Assembly (NCBI GenBank): GCA_024229195.1 | Contig: JAAESS010000081.1 | Coordinates: forward strand, 1-44,931 | From: Flavobacteriales bacterium | Lineage (GTDB): Bacteria; Bacteroidota; Bacteroidia; Flavobacteriales; Flavobacteriaceae | Direction: 5' to 3' | DNA length: 44,931 nucleotides | Part shown: piece by piece, positions 17,327 to 25,805 of the stretch | Layout of the letters: the number at the start of each line of letters is the position of its first letter | Position numbering within the stretch: the stretch's first letter is position 1 | Position numbers and translations under genes: made by a program | The notes under the pieces: model-generated | Seen by the model: the letters and a program-made list of their open reading frames with translations, nothing else | Databases searched by the model: none | What the model was told of the DNA's origin: nothing

Positions 17327-19237
17327 ATGAAATCCTTACAAATCAACACCTTTAAAGAGTATAAAGAGAAATATGAACAAAGCGTTTCTGATCCGGAAGG
17401 ATTCTGGGCCGAAGTGGCAGAACATTTTCAATGGAAGCAAAAATGGGATAAAGTGTTGGAATGGGACTTCAGTAAGCCTGAGATCGAGTGGTTTAAAGGT
17501 GCAAAATTGAATATCACTGAAAATTGCCTGGATCGTCATTTAGAGACCATTGGTAATAAGACAGCCATCATTTGGGAACCAAACGATCCTGATGAGGAAT
17601 CGAGATATATATCCTATCGACAACTTTATGTGAAGGTATCTCGCTTTGCAAACGTTCTAAAAAATAATGGAATTAAAAAAGGAGATAGGGTGTGTCTTTA
17701 TATGCCTATGATCCCGGAGCTGGCAATTGCTATGCTGGCTTGCGCCCGAATTGGGGCAGTTCATTCTATTGTGTTTGCCGGATTCTCTTCTTCTGCACTT
17801 TCCAGTAGAATCAATGATTCTGAATGTAAAATGCTGATTACTGCTAACGAAGTGTACCGAGGAACAAAACCGATCAACTTAAAACAAGTATGTGATCAGG
17901 CATTAGAGAACTCTCCTTCAGTTGAAACAGTTATTGTATATCGAAGAACTGTTGAGCCAACAGAAATGACAGCAGGACGAGACAAATTTTGGTTTGATGA
18001 ACTCCAGAAAGTTGATAAATATTGTGATGCTGAATCCATGGATGCAGAAGATCTGTTATTCATTCTATATACTTCGGGTTCCACAGGAAGACCTAAAGGA
18101 ATGGTTCATACCACAGGAGGATATATGGTCGGTTCAACCTATACATTTGAAAATGTTTTTCAATGTAAAAAAGACGACATTTATTGGTGTACGGCTGATA
18201 TTGGCTGGATTACAGGACATTCCTATATCATTTACGGCCCCTTATGTGCAGGTGCTACAACTGTCATGTTTGAAGGTGTTCCTTCCTATCCCGATTACGG
18301 GAGATTCTGGGAGATTGTCGACAAATTGAATGTAACACATTTTTATACGGCGCCAACAGCAATTAGGGCCCTTGCAAAACATCCGCTAAACCTGGTTGAA
18401 AAACATGATCTATCCAGTTTGAAGGTGTTAGGGTCAGTTGGAGAACCCATCAACGAAGAAGCATGGCACTGGTACAATGATAATATCGGTAAAACGAAAT
18501 GTCCAATTGTTGATACCTGGTGGCAAACGGAAACAGGTGCCATGATGATCTCTCCTATTGCAGGAATCACACCAACTAGACCAACCTTTGCAACGCTTCC
18601 ATTACCTGGTGTTCAACCGGTCCTAATGGATGAACAGGGGAATGAAGTGACTCAAAAAAATATGGAACCCTCTGAGGGTAGACTGGCCATGAAAGCACCG
18701 TGGCCCTCAATTGCCAGAACAATCTATGGTGATCATCAAAGATACAAGGACACCTATTTTTCAACCTATAAGAATATGTATTTTACCGGAGACGGTGCAT
18801 ATCGAGATGCAAGCGGTAACTACAGAATTACCGGAAGAGTAGATGATGTTGTCATCGTTTCAGGGCATAATTTAGGAACTGCTCCAATCGAAAATGCGAT
18901 TGATGAACATGCTGATATTGTCGAATGCGCCGTTGTTGGCTTTCCGCATGATGTTAAGGGGAATGCTTTATATGCTTATGTTACTAAATATGACAACTGC
19001 TCCACTTCTGATGAGGACCTCAGAATTGAAATCAATAAACTAATCGCAAGTACGATTGGTGCGATCGCGAAATTGGATAAAGTACAATTCGTTTCAGGTC
19101 TTCCAAAAACAAGATCCGGAAAGATCATGCGCAGGATACTGAGAAAAATTGCCTCGAAAGAAGCGGATAGCCTTGGCGATATATCAACGCTCCTGAATCC
19201 TGAAATTGTTGAGGAAATAAAGGCTGGGGCACTTTAA
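17327..19237 (+). CDS. acsA: Acetyl-CoA synthetase, AMP-forming
   Basis: This 636-residue ANL-family enzyme activates acetate with ATP and CoA, releasing AMP. Visible motifs are YTSGSTGRPKGMVHTTGG (A3 phosphate loop), TADIGWITGHSY, DTWWQTETGAMM (with the W that limits acyl size), YFTGDGAYRDASG, ITGRVDDVV, and the C-terminal PKTRSGKIMRR, whose lysine is the usual acetylation switch. The ATG at 17327 is chosen; a TTG 9 bp earlier is less likely. It is the assimilatory counterpart to the ADP-forming synthetase at 3630 and follows an acetate-type transporter. Confidence 0.96.
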   Translation: MKSLQINTFKEYKEKYEQSVSDPEGFWAEVAEHFQWKQKWDKVLEWDFSKPEIEWFKGAKLNITENCLDRHLETIGNKTAIIWEPNDPDEESRYISYRQLYVKVSRFANVLKNNGIKKGDRVCLYMPMIPELAIAMLACARIGAVHSIVFAGFSSSALSSRINDSECKMLITANEVYRGTKPINLKQVCDQALENSPSVETVIVYRRTVEPTEMTAGRDKFWFDELQKVDKYCDAESMDAEDLLFILYTSGSTGRPKGMVHTTGGYMVGSTYTFENVFQCKKDDIYWCTADIGWITGHSYIIYGPLCAGATTVMFEGVPSYPDYGRFWEIVDKLNVTHFYTAPTAIRALAKHPLNLVEKHDLSSLKVLGSVGEPINEEAWHWYNDNIGKTKCPIVDTWWQTETGAMMISPIAGITPTRPTFATLPLPGVQPVLMDEQGNEVTQKNMEPSEGRLAMKAPWPSIARTIYGDHQRYKDTYFSTYKNMYFTGDGAYRDASGNYRITGRVDDVVIVSGHNLGTAPIENAIDEHADIVECAVVGFPHDVKGNALYAYVTKYDNCSTSDEDLRIEINKLIASTIGAIAKLDKVQFVSGLPKTRSGKIMRRILRKIASKEADSLGDISTLLNPEIVEEIKAGAL

Positions 19238-19474
19238 AATATAGCATACAGCATGGAAAAACCAGAAGAAAAAACTTTATTTCAATGATATAAAAGATTA
19301 TATTTATTTGATTTTTTGGGTCTTCTAATGGACCAATTCTAAGAAAATCTGATTCTGATTCTGAATACTCAAGATCTTGGTAATTTAGTCTGAGTCTAGA
19401 TTGTAACACTATGATAACTTTTTGTCCACAATTAAATTGGATTTATGTAACTTTGGACACATCAAACCGAGTCC
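19238..19474 (+). other. Intergenic region before the nap operon
   Basis: This 237-bp AT-rich stretch has no plausible reading frame. It holds a short direct repeat (GATTCTGATTCTGA), the small palindrome TTGTCCACAA (19422-19431) overlapping the putative -33 element, and the nap promoter. No FNR-type TTGAT-N4-ATCAA palindrome was found. Confidence 0.6.
19422..19455 (+). promoter_or_regulatory. Promoter of the nap operon (TTG-N23-TAACTTTG)
   Basis: A perfect -7 box TAACTTTG (19448-19455) has a TTG (19422-19424) 23 bp upstream, at the long end of the range reported for flavobacteria. The box ends 19 bp before the napD start. Confidence 0.6.
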
Positions 19475-19708
19475 ATGCCGATTAAAAGTTACCTCGTACG
19501 TCCTCATGACGGCAAATTTTCTGAACTTCTTAATGAATTATCTCAATTTCAAGGCTGTGATATTATCCCTTCTACAAATCAAGAGGTTGCCGTTCTGGTA
19601 ACAGATACTCAGGATGAAATTGAAGACAATAAACTTCTTTCGCAGATCAATGCGATTGAGAGTTTAAAGATGCTATCTATGGTTTCTGGTTTTGATGTAG
19701 ATTCTTAA
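19475..19708 (+). CDS. napD: NapD, chaperone for nitrate reductase maturation
   Basis: This 77-residue NapD-family protein binds the Tat signal of NapA and delays export until the cofactor is loaded. The short ferredoxin-like fold shows an N-terminal beta strand (IKSYLVRP), a GCDIIPS strand turn, and AVLVTDTQDEIEDNKLL. Its position directly before napA (16 bp) is the strongest support. It starts the operon that runs to 25684. Confidence 0.82.
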   Translation: MPIKSYLVRPHDGKFSELLNELSQFQGCDIIPSTNQEVAVLVTDTQDEIEDNKLLSQINAIESLKMLSMVSGFDVDS

Positions 19709-19724
19709 TAATTATAATATAAGT

Positions 19725-22052
19725 ATGATTAAAAAAGTAACAAGTAGAAGAGCGTTTTTAAAAAAAATGGCGGCAGCTTCAGCGATGACAGCGGCAGCTT
19801 CATTTTTTCCGGGAATCGTTTTCGCAGCAGAGCAAATTGAAAATGCAGAATCATTCGGTGACCTCACCTGGAACAAAGCACCTTGCCGATTCTGTGGCGT
19901 TGGTTGTGGCGTCTTAATAGGAATGGAAAATAATAAAGCCGTTGCTGTTAAAGGTGATCCAAAATCTTCTGTAAATAAAGGATTGTGCTGTGTTAAGGGA
20001 TATCACCAAACCATCTGTATGTATGCAGAAGACAGATTGAAAAAAGCTTTGGTCAAGAAAAATGGAGTTTATGTGGAAACCTCAATGGAAGAAGCTCTTG
20101 ATCTTGTTGCTTCTAAAATGAGTGAAACGATCGAATTACATGGTAAAGATGCAGTAGCCATGTATACCTCCGGACAATCTACAATCCCTGAAGGCTATGT
20201 AGCCTCAAAATTCATGAAAGGGGCCATAGGTACCAATAATTTAGATTGTAATGCCAGATTGTGTATGGCCAGCGCCGTAACAGGATTCCTCACATCTTTT
20301 GGAGCAGACGAACCTATGGGATGTTATGATGATATTGATGAAGCAGATACCTTTATCACTTGGGGAAACAATATGGCTGAAATGCATCCTGTGCTATTCT
20401 CAAGAATGTTGGACCAACAACTTAAGAGAGGTGCTCAGATAATTGATTTTGCGACCAGGACTACCAGATCTAGTACAGCATCAGATCGATCTATTTTATT
20501 TCATCCACAAACTGATCTTGCCGTGGCTAACGCTATAGCCTATGAGATCATCAATAATGGCTGGGTGAATAAAAAATTCGTTGAAGATCATTGTAGTTTT
20601 AACAAAGGACTCACTAATATAGGTTATGGAACGGAAGATAAATTCAATTTTACTGATAAACCGGAAAAAATAGATTTTGAAGCCTATAAGGAATTTTTAA
20701 AAGACTATAGTCCTGAAAAAGTATCAGGTATGTCTGGAGTTTCGGTGAAGGATATTAAATTTTTAGCTAGTCTTTATGGCGATCCAAACAAAAAGGTCGT
20801 CTCATTCTGGTGTATGGGAGTCAACCAGCACACTCGTGGTACATGGATGAATAATCTTATCTACAATATCCACCTGCTGACTGGTAAAATTTCACAACCG
20901 GGTAACGGACCATTTTCACTAACCGGTCAACCAAGTGCATGCGGAACCGCCAGAGAAGTTGGAACTTTTACACACAAACTTCCTAAAGGTGTGGTGATGA
21001 ATGAGAAAAATCGAGAATTTGCTGCAAAAATTTGGAAGGTTCCTGTGGAAAGAATTCCTGCAAAACCGACCTATCACGCTACAGAAATGTTCCGAGCGCT
21101 AGACAGAGGAGATATCAAGTTTCTCTGGACGCAAGTGACCAATCCTTTGGTATCATTACCAAATGTTGGACGATTTACGAAAGGTGCAGAAAAAGAAGAT
21201 CGATTTATTGTAGTTTCTGATGTATTCCCAACACCTACTTCTGATGTTGCTGATGTAATCCTACCGGCTGCTTGGCATATAGAAAAAAGCGGAATGTATG
21301 GAAATTCTGAGAGAAGAACCCAACATTGGAACAAAATGGTTGATCCTCCAGGAGAAGCGATGCCAGATGCATGGCAAACAATTCAGGTTGCCAAAAGAAT
21401 GGGATTTGGAGACCTCTTCCCCTACTCTGAAGAAAATCATGAAGAGGAAATATTCAATGAATACCGACAATTTCATGAAGGTAAAAAACATGGAATGGCC
21501 CCATTAGAGGTCCTGAAAGAAAAATCAGGTGCCATATGGCCTTTTGTTGATGGAAAGGAAACAAAATGGAGATATAACGCTACCTATGATCCTGCCTGTG
21601 AAAATGGAAAGCAGTTTCATTTTTATGGTAAACCGGATGGTCGAGCTATCATTTGGCAAAGACCCTATGAACCGGCTGCTGAATCGCCTGACAATGAATA
21701 TCCGTTCTGGCTCAATACCGGAAGGGTAATAGAACACTGGCATACTGGTTCAATGACAAGGCGAATACCTGTTTTACATCAAGCTGTACCCAATGCCTAT
21801 GTTGAGTTACATCCTGATGATGCAGCTGCCTATTCTATAAGTAATGGTGAAAAAGTAAAGGTCATATCGAGAAGAGGAACCACAGTGCTTCCGGCTTCTA
21901 TCAATGAAAGAGGCCTCCCAACTAAGGGTCAGGTATTTGTGCCATTTTTCGATGAAAATATGATGATCAATGATACTACTTTAGATGCATTTTGTCCTAT
22001 TTCTAAAGAGCCTGATTATAAAAAATGTGCCGTTAGAATTGAAAAAGTCTAA
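19725..22052 (+). CDS. napA: Periplasmic nitrate reductase catalytic subunit
   Basis: This 775-residue Mo-bis-MGD enzyme reduces nitrate to nitrite in the periplasm. It begins with a Tat signal (SRRAFLKK, residues 7-14) and an Ala-rich h-region. The N-terminal [4Fe-4S] ligands are C54, C57, C61 and C89 (CRFCGVGCGV ... CVKGY). The molybdenum ligand is C180 in ARLCMASAVTGF, followed by GADEPMGCYDD, which is diagnostic of NapA as opposed to NasC or formate dehydrogenase. VNQHTRGTWMNN and HWHTGSMTRR are also typical. It is about 50 residues shorter than proteobacterial NapA, within the range of smaller forms. NapD lies in front and cytochrome subunits behind. Confidence 0.95.
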   Translation: MIKKVTSRRAFLKKMAAASAMTAAASFFPGIVFAAEQIENAESFGDLTWNKAPCRFCGVGCGVLIGMENNKAVAVKGDPKSSVNKGLCCVKGYHQTICMYAEDRLKKALVKKNGVYVETSMEEALDLVASKMSETIELHGKDAVAMYTSGQSTIPEGYVASKFMKGAIGTNNLDCNARLCMASAVTGFLTSFGADEPMGCYDDIDEADTFITWGNNMAEMHPVLFSRMLDQQLKRGAQIIDFATRTTRSSTASDRSILFHPQTDLAVANAIAYEIINNGWVNKKFVEDHCSFNKGLTNIGYGTEDKFNFTDKPEKIDFEAYKEFLKDYSPEKVSGMSGVSVKDIKFLASLYGDPNKKVVSFWCMGVNQHTRGTWMNNLIYNIHLLTGKISQPGNGPFSLTGQPSACGTAREVGTFTHKLPKGVVMNEKNREFAAKIWKVPVERIPAKPTYHATEMFRALDRGDIKFLWTQVTNPLVSLPNVGRFTKGAEKEDRFIVVSDVFPTPTSDVADVILPAAWHIEKSGMYGNSERRTQHWNKMVDPPGEAMPDAWQTIQVAKRMGFGDLFPYSEENHEEEIFNEYRQFHEGKKHGMAPLEVLKEKSGAIWPFVDGKETKWRYNATYDPACENGKQFHFYGKPDGRAIIWQRPYEPAAESPDNEYPFWLNTGRVIEHWHTGSMTRRIPVLHQAVPNAYVELHPDDAAAYSISNGEKVKVISRRGTTVLPASINERGLPTKGQVFVPFFDENMMINDTTLDAFCPISKEPDYKKCAVRIEKV

Positions 22053-22062
22053 GAATTAAATT

Positions 22063-22740
22063 ATGAAAAGACTGTTTATCATATTTTTGTTCGTTTTACT
22101 CCTTGGAGCCACCATTGGAGTGTGGAGCTACAGCTATTTTGAATCTCTTGAAGAAGCAACTGTTGAGACTACTAGAATTAGAGAATTTTCATCTATTCCC
22201 TCTGAATCAGGTATGTTTGACAGGTCCGGTTTTGCCATGGAATATGCTATAATGCCTCTTGATGAAGCATATCAAAGGAATTTAAAAAGTTATTACGACA
22301 ACAGGGCATTTCACGGTGCCCCTCCTACCATTCCTCATCAAATTGAAGAAGTAGGAATAGGGTCAAAAGACTGTCTGAAATGTCATGAAAATGGTGGATT
22401 TGTAGATCAGTTCAAAGCCTATACACCTGTCACACCGCATCCAGATAAATCTAATTGTGTTCAGTGCCATGTGCAAGTAAAATCTAAATCATTTTTTGTG
22501 CCTTCCGGGTGGGTGAGAAATAGCAGCCCTAAAACTGGAAATCAGGCACTTCAGGGAAGTCCGCCAACAATTCCTCATTCATTACAATTAAGAGAAAATT
22601 GTTTGTCATGTCATGCAGGGCCTAGCGCTGTCAAGGAGATCCGAACAACGCATCCGAACAGGGTAAATTGCAGACAGTGTCATGTAGTCAATGAGAAAAA
22701 GACTATCGATATCGGAACATTTAAAAGAGAAATAAAATAA
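22063..22740 (+). CDS. napB: NapB-like tetraheme cytochrome c, tandem duplication
   Basis: This 225-residue cytochrome should pass electrons to NapA. An N-terminal hydrophobic helix (about 4-22) is a signal or membrane anchor. Classic NapB has two CXXCH hemes; this one has four: CLKCH (104-108), CVQCH (132-136), CLSCH (180-184) and CRQCH (203-207). The two halves repeat the same order: G(A/S)PPTIPH (85-92; 165-172), CXXCH, HP (126-127; 197-198), NC.QCHV or VNC.QCHV. The unit length is about 80 residues. The second half is closer to ordinary NapB (IRTTHPNRVNCRQCHV). I infer internal duplication of a diheme domain. The gene starts 10 bp after napA. Confidence 0.85.
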   Translation: MKRLFIIFLFVLLLGATIGVWSYSYFESLEEATVETTRIREFSSIPSESGMFDRSGFAMEYAIMPLDEAYQRNLKSYYDNRAFHGAPPTIPHQIEEVGIGSKDCLKCHENGGFVDQFKAYTPVTPHPDKSNCVQCHVQVKSKSFFVPSGWVRNSSPKTGNQALQGSPPTIPHSLQLRENCLSCHAGPSAVKEIRTTHPNRVNCRQCHVVNEKKTIDIGTFKREIK

Positions 22741-22748
22741 TAAAACAT

Positions 22749-23372
22749 ATGCTTAGTAGTTCGCAAATTAAAATATTGACTATTACCATATTGGTTTTGA
22801 TCTCTTCCTGTAAAGGAAAGGAACATGAATACCATAATCTGATGCATAAGATTGAAGCAGAAAGTGTTTCTTATGTCAGAGACAGTATTCAAAATCAAAA
22901 CTTATTCGACGTCAATGATTTGGTAGCAATCGATGAAAATGATATCCATTTCTACATTCAGGAACGCAAGTCCAATATCCAATCTTATGCTTGCAGTGAA
23001 TGTCATAATAAACCCGTTGAACAATTGCACAAGGAGGGCTTAGGAAAGAAAGCACACTGGGATATCACCATCAAACATGCAGATACCAAAACAATGAGTT
23101 GTCTTTCTTGCCATAATTCGCAGAACATGAACAACCTAAAAAGTATTACCGGTGACCCTATTGATTTTAATAAAAGTTACAAGTTGTGCAGTCAGTGCCA
23201 TAATAGTCAGGTAAAAGATTGGGTTGGAGGTGCACATGGTAAAAATATCAGTGGTTGGAAAAGTGCAAGAGTATCAAAATTATGTGTTGAATGTCATAAT
23301 CCGCATCAACCTCAAATCGCCAAAAGATGGCCATCGAGATATAATGCTACGATGGTTAATGAACGTAAATAA
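22749..23372 (+). CDS. Tetraheme cytochrome c lipoprotein of the nap operon
   Basis: This 207-residue protein has an N-terminal hydrophobic stretch ending in a lipobox-like LISSC (C21), so it is probably membrane-anchored on the periplasmic side. Four heme motifs are present: CSECH (82-86), CLSCH (118-122), CSQCH (147-151) and CVECH (179-183). Extra histidines nearby (AHW, KHAD, AHGKN, NPH) may act as distal ligands. It resembles the cytochrome c3/NapM-like group loosely, but I cannot name the family. Placed between NapB and an NrfCD-like pair, it likely links the quinol-oxidising module to NapB. The gene starts 8 bp after napB. Confidence 0.8.
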   Translation: MLSSSQIKILTITILVLISSCKGKEHEYHNLMHKIEAESVSYVRDSIQNQNLFDVNDLVAIDENDIHFYIQERKSNIQSYACSECHNKPVEQLHKEGLGKKAHWDITIKHADTKTMSCLSCHNSQNMNNLKSITGDPIDFNKSYKLCSQCHNSQVKDWVGGAHGKNISGWKSARVSKLCVECHNPHQPQIAKRWPSRYNATMVNERK

Positions 23373-23386
23373 ACAGGCTTAAAAGT

Positions 23387-24439
23387 ATGATAAACAAGAG
23401 TATAAAGAAGTTTTTTACATTAGACTTAGGGCAAAAAAATGAGAAGAAATGTGGCTGTTCCGGTCAATCTTGTGATAGTACCCCTTCAAAACCAAAAGAT
23501 GGCTACGACCAGGTTTTTGATGTAAATATGAATAGAAGACAAGCCTTTAGAAAACTTACGGCTGGTCTTTTGATAGGCGCAGGTGCAGCGAATGCATCAT
23601 GCTCTGTCGCAGCAGATGACAACCATAAAGAAAAATCTGAAATAGAATGGGAAGAGTATTTTAAAGGGAATTATAAACTGATGTCTGAAGATGAAAAAGA
23701 CAATACTGTTGACAGACTTGTAAGATCTTATGAGTTACGAACCGGTAAAAAAATAAATATTTCATCAAAAGACGCCAATCCTGATGTTTTATTTGGTTAC
23801 GCATTTAATATCTCAAAATGTCAGGGATATATGGATTGTGTCAACGCCTGTGTCAAAGAAAATAATCAAGACAGAAACTCTGAAATGCAGTACATCCGAA
23901 TTCATGAAATGAATGATGGACAAGGACTCAATTTTACTGAAGCAGATGACACTTATTATCATGAAGTTCCTGCCGCAGGTCACTTTTATATGGGTACCCA
24001 GTGTTACCACTGTGATAATCCGCCTTGTATAGAAGTTTGTCCTGTTGAAGCTACATGGAAAGAAAAAGATGGTTTAGTTGTTATTGATTATGACTGGTGT
24101 ATCGGATGCCGCTATTGTATGGCAGCCTGCCCTTATGACGGAAGAAGATTCAATTGGACTACTCCGGAAGTTCCTGAAGAGGAAGTCAATAAAAATCAGC
24201 ATTATTTAGGAAATAGACTCAGAAAAAAAGGTGTGATGGAAAAATGCACTTTTTGTATTCAGCGAAGTAGAAATGGTCAGAATCCGGCATGTGTCGATGC
24301 CTGTCCTACAGGCGCAAGAATCTTTGGTAACCTACTCGATCCGGAAAGTGAAATCAGGTGGGTTTTGGCCAATAAAAAAGTTTTCAGACTTAAAGAAGAT
24401 TTGGGAACCGAGCCTAAATTTTGGTATTATATGGATTAA
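23387..24439 (+). CDS. NrfC-like ferredoxin-type iron-sulfur protein with Tat signal
   Basis: This 350-residue periplasmic electron carrier has four cysteine motifs: I C145-x5-C151-x3-C155; II C206, C209, C214, C218; III C238, C241, C244, C248; IV C287, C290, C302, C306. Motif I has tyrosine (Y148) where the second cysteine of C-x2-C-x2-C-x3-C is expected, giving 15 ligands instead of 16. A Tat motif NRRQAFRK starts at residue 49, after an unusual 48-residue leader that contains a Cys-rich patch (KKCGCSGQSC). Starting at Met48 (23528) would give a normal Tat signal but leave a 155-bp gap, so the start is ambiguous. I infer electron transfer from the NrfD-like partner to the cytochromes. Confidence 0.85.
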   Translation: MINKSIKKFFTLDLGQKNEKKCGCSGQSCDSTPSKPKDGYDQVFDVNMNRRQAFRKLTAGLLIGAGAANASCSVAADDNHKEKSEIEWEEYFKGNYKLMSEDEKDNTVDRLVRSYELRTGKKINISSKDANPDVLFGYAFNISKCQGYMDCVNACVKENNQDRNSEMQYIRIHEMNDGQGLNFTEADDTYYHEVPAAGHFYMGTQCYHCDNPPCIEVCPVEATWKEKDGLVVIDYDWCIGCRYCMAACPYDGRRFNWTTPEVPEEEVNKNQHYLGNRLRKKGVMEKCTFCIQRSRNGQNPACVDACPTGARIFGNLLDPESEIRWVLANKKVFRLKEDLGTEPKFWYYMD

Positions 24440-24457
24440 CCTCTGGAATAAAAACTT

Positions 24458-25684
24458 ATGAAGGTATTTAAAAAATTAGTCAAAGATAGCATCGTTTACT
24501 CTACTCATGGAAACGTTTATTACCATATTTGGATGGCAGTTCTTACAGTTCTGATGCTGGTTGGGATGTTTTGTTATTTTATGCAACTTGATCAGGGACT
24601 GAGTGTTACAGGAATGAATGATCGTGTAAGTTGGGGTCTCTACATTTCAAATTTTACATTTCTTGTGGGAGTAGCTGCAGCAGCCGTAATGCTCGTGCTT
24701 CCAACATATATTTTACACGATATTGACTTTAAACAAGCAGTCTTAATTGGAGAAGGTCTTGCTGTTGCCGCTCTTGTGATGTGTCTGGCTTTTGTTGTGG
24801 CCGATATGGGAGGACCCGCACGTCTCTGGCATATTATTCCATTTATTGGGGTTTTTAATTTCCCAAATTCTATGCTGACCTGGGATGTATTGGTATTGAA
24901 CGGGTATCTGTTTATTAACTTATCAATCCCGTTCTATATACTCTATCAAAGATATCAGGGAAAAACTCCAAATCCGAAAATTTATATTCCTGGTGTGATC
25001 ATTTCTGTTTTCTGGGCTTTTGCAATTCACTTGGTTACCGCGTTTTTATACCAAGGTCTGCAGGCACGACCGTTTTGGAATAATGCCCTATTAGGTCCTA
25101 AATTTTTAGCGTCTGCCTTTGCCGCAGGACCCTCTCTGATCATTATCGCCTTAGCCGTGATCCGAAAATTTACACAATTTCAAATAGAAGATAAAACGAT
25201 CAAAAAAATCGCTATGGTGGTCACTGTGGCCGCTCAGATCAATTTGATTATGCTTATTTCAGAATTGTTTAAAGAATTCTATGCACCAACCCACCACAGT
25301 GAAAGTGCCTATTATTTATATTTTGGATTACATGAAAAATCAAAACTTGTACCATGGATCTGGACAGCGATTTCTATGAATGTAATTGCGACGGTGACAC
25401 TCACATTTCATAAGTTGAGAAATAACCTGACAATATTATACATCGCCTGTGGTTTGTTATTTTTAGCCATATGGATTGAAAAAGGCTTTGGACTGATTGT
25501 TCCTGGTTTTATTCCCGGTCCCTGGGGAAAAATTGCTGAATATTTTCCGACTATGGTTGAAGTTGGAGTTACAATAGGAATATGGGCAATGGGGGCTTTT
25601 ATTTTTTCAATTTTGGCCAGAACAGGAATTGCCATAGAAATGGGCTTACTCACTTTTAAGAAATCATCTGCCAAGGATGATTAA
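24458..25684 (+). CDS. NrfD/PsrC-like membrane quinol dehydrogenase subunit
   Basis: This 408-residue integral membrane protein has about 9-10 helices and belongs to the NrfD/PsrC/HybB group, which exchanges electrons between the quinone pool and a periplasmic FeS subunit without heme. Features are the N-terminal NVYYHIWMAVLT helix, RVSWGLYISNFTFLVG, VVADMGGPARLWHI, NSMLTWDVLVLNGY and a C-terminal WIEKGFGLIVPGFIPGPWG. It ends the nap operon, 18 bp after the FeS gene. In known Nap systems this role is played by NapC or NapGH, neither of which is present here. Confidence 0.88.
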   Translation: MKVFKKLVKDSIVYSTHGNVYYHIWMAVLTVLMLVGMFCYFMQLDQGLSVTGMNDRVSWGLYISNFTFLVGVAAAAVMLVLPTYILHDIDFKQAVLIGEGLAVAALVMCLAFVVADMGGPARLWHIIPFIGVFNFPNSMLTWDVLVLNGYLFINLSIPFYILYQRYQGKTPNPKIYIPGVIISVFWAFAIHLVTAFLYQGLQARPFWNNALLGPKFLASAFAAGPSLIIIALAVIRKFTQFQIEDKTIKKIAMVVTVAAQINLIMLISELFKEFYAPTHHSESAYYLYFGLHEKSKLVPWIWTAISMNVIATVTLTFHKLRNNLTILYIACGLLFLAIWIEKGFGLIVPGFIPGPWGKIAEYFPTMVEVGVTIGIWAMGAFIFSILARTGIAIEMGLLTFKKSSAKDD

Positions 25685-25711
25685 CTAAATGATCGTAATT
25701 TTTACAAAAGG

Positions 25712-25745
25712 AATATTCTGAAAATTTAAATTCGAACAGAATATT
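25712..25745 (+). repeat. 9-bp inverted repeat between nap operon and rrf2 gene
   Basis: AATATTCTG (25712-25720) and CAGAATATT (25737-25745) are perfect complements around a 16-nt AT-rich loop, followed by TTAGTG. It could be a weak terminator for the nap operon or an operator for the Rrf2 gene, whose start is 60 bp downstream. The absence of a real T run argues against a strong terminator. Confidence 0.5.
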
Positions 25746-25805
25746 TTAGTGAATCGTCAATTTCAATTATATTTACGGTACAATCAGGGATAAAAAAATG
25801 GTTTC

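Noticed and set aside
19238-19474. FNR/CRP-type operator for the nap operon
   Set aside because: No TTGAT-N4-ATCAA or close variant was found; only a short TTGTCCACAA palindrome, which may be chance.
19725-22052. Assimilatory nitrate reductase or formate dehydrogenase instead of NapA
   Set aside because: Tat signal, NapD neighbour, the GADEPMGCYDD motif and cytochrome subunits all point to the periplasmic enzyme.
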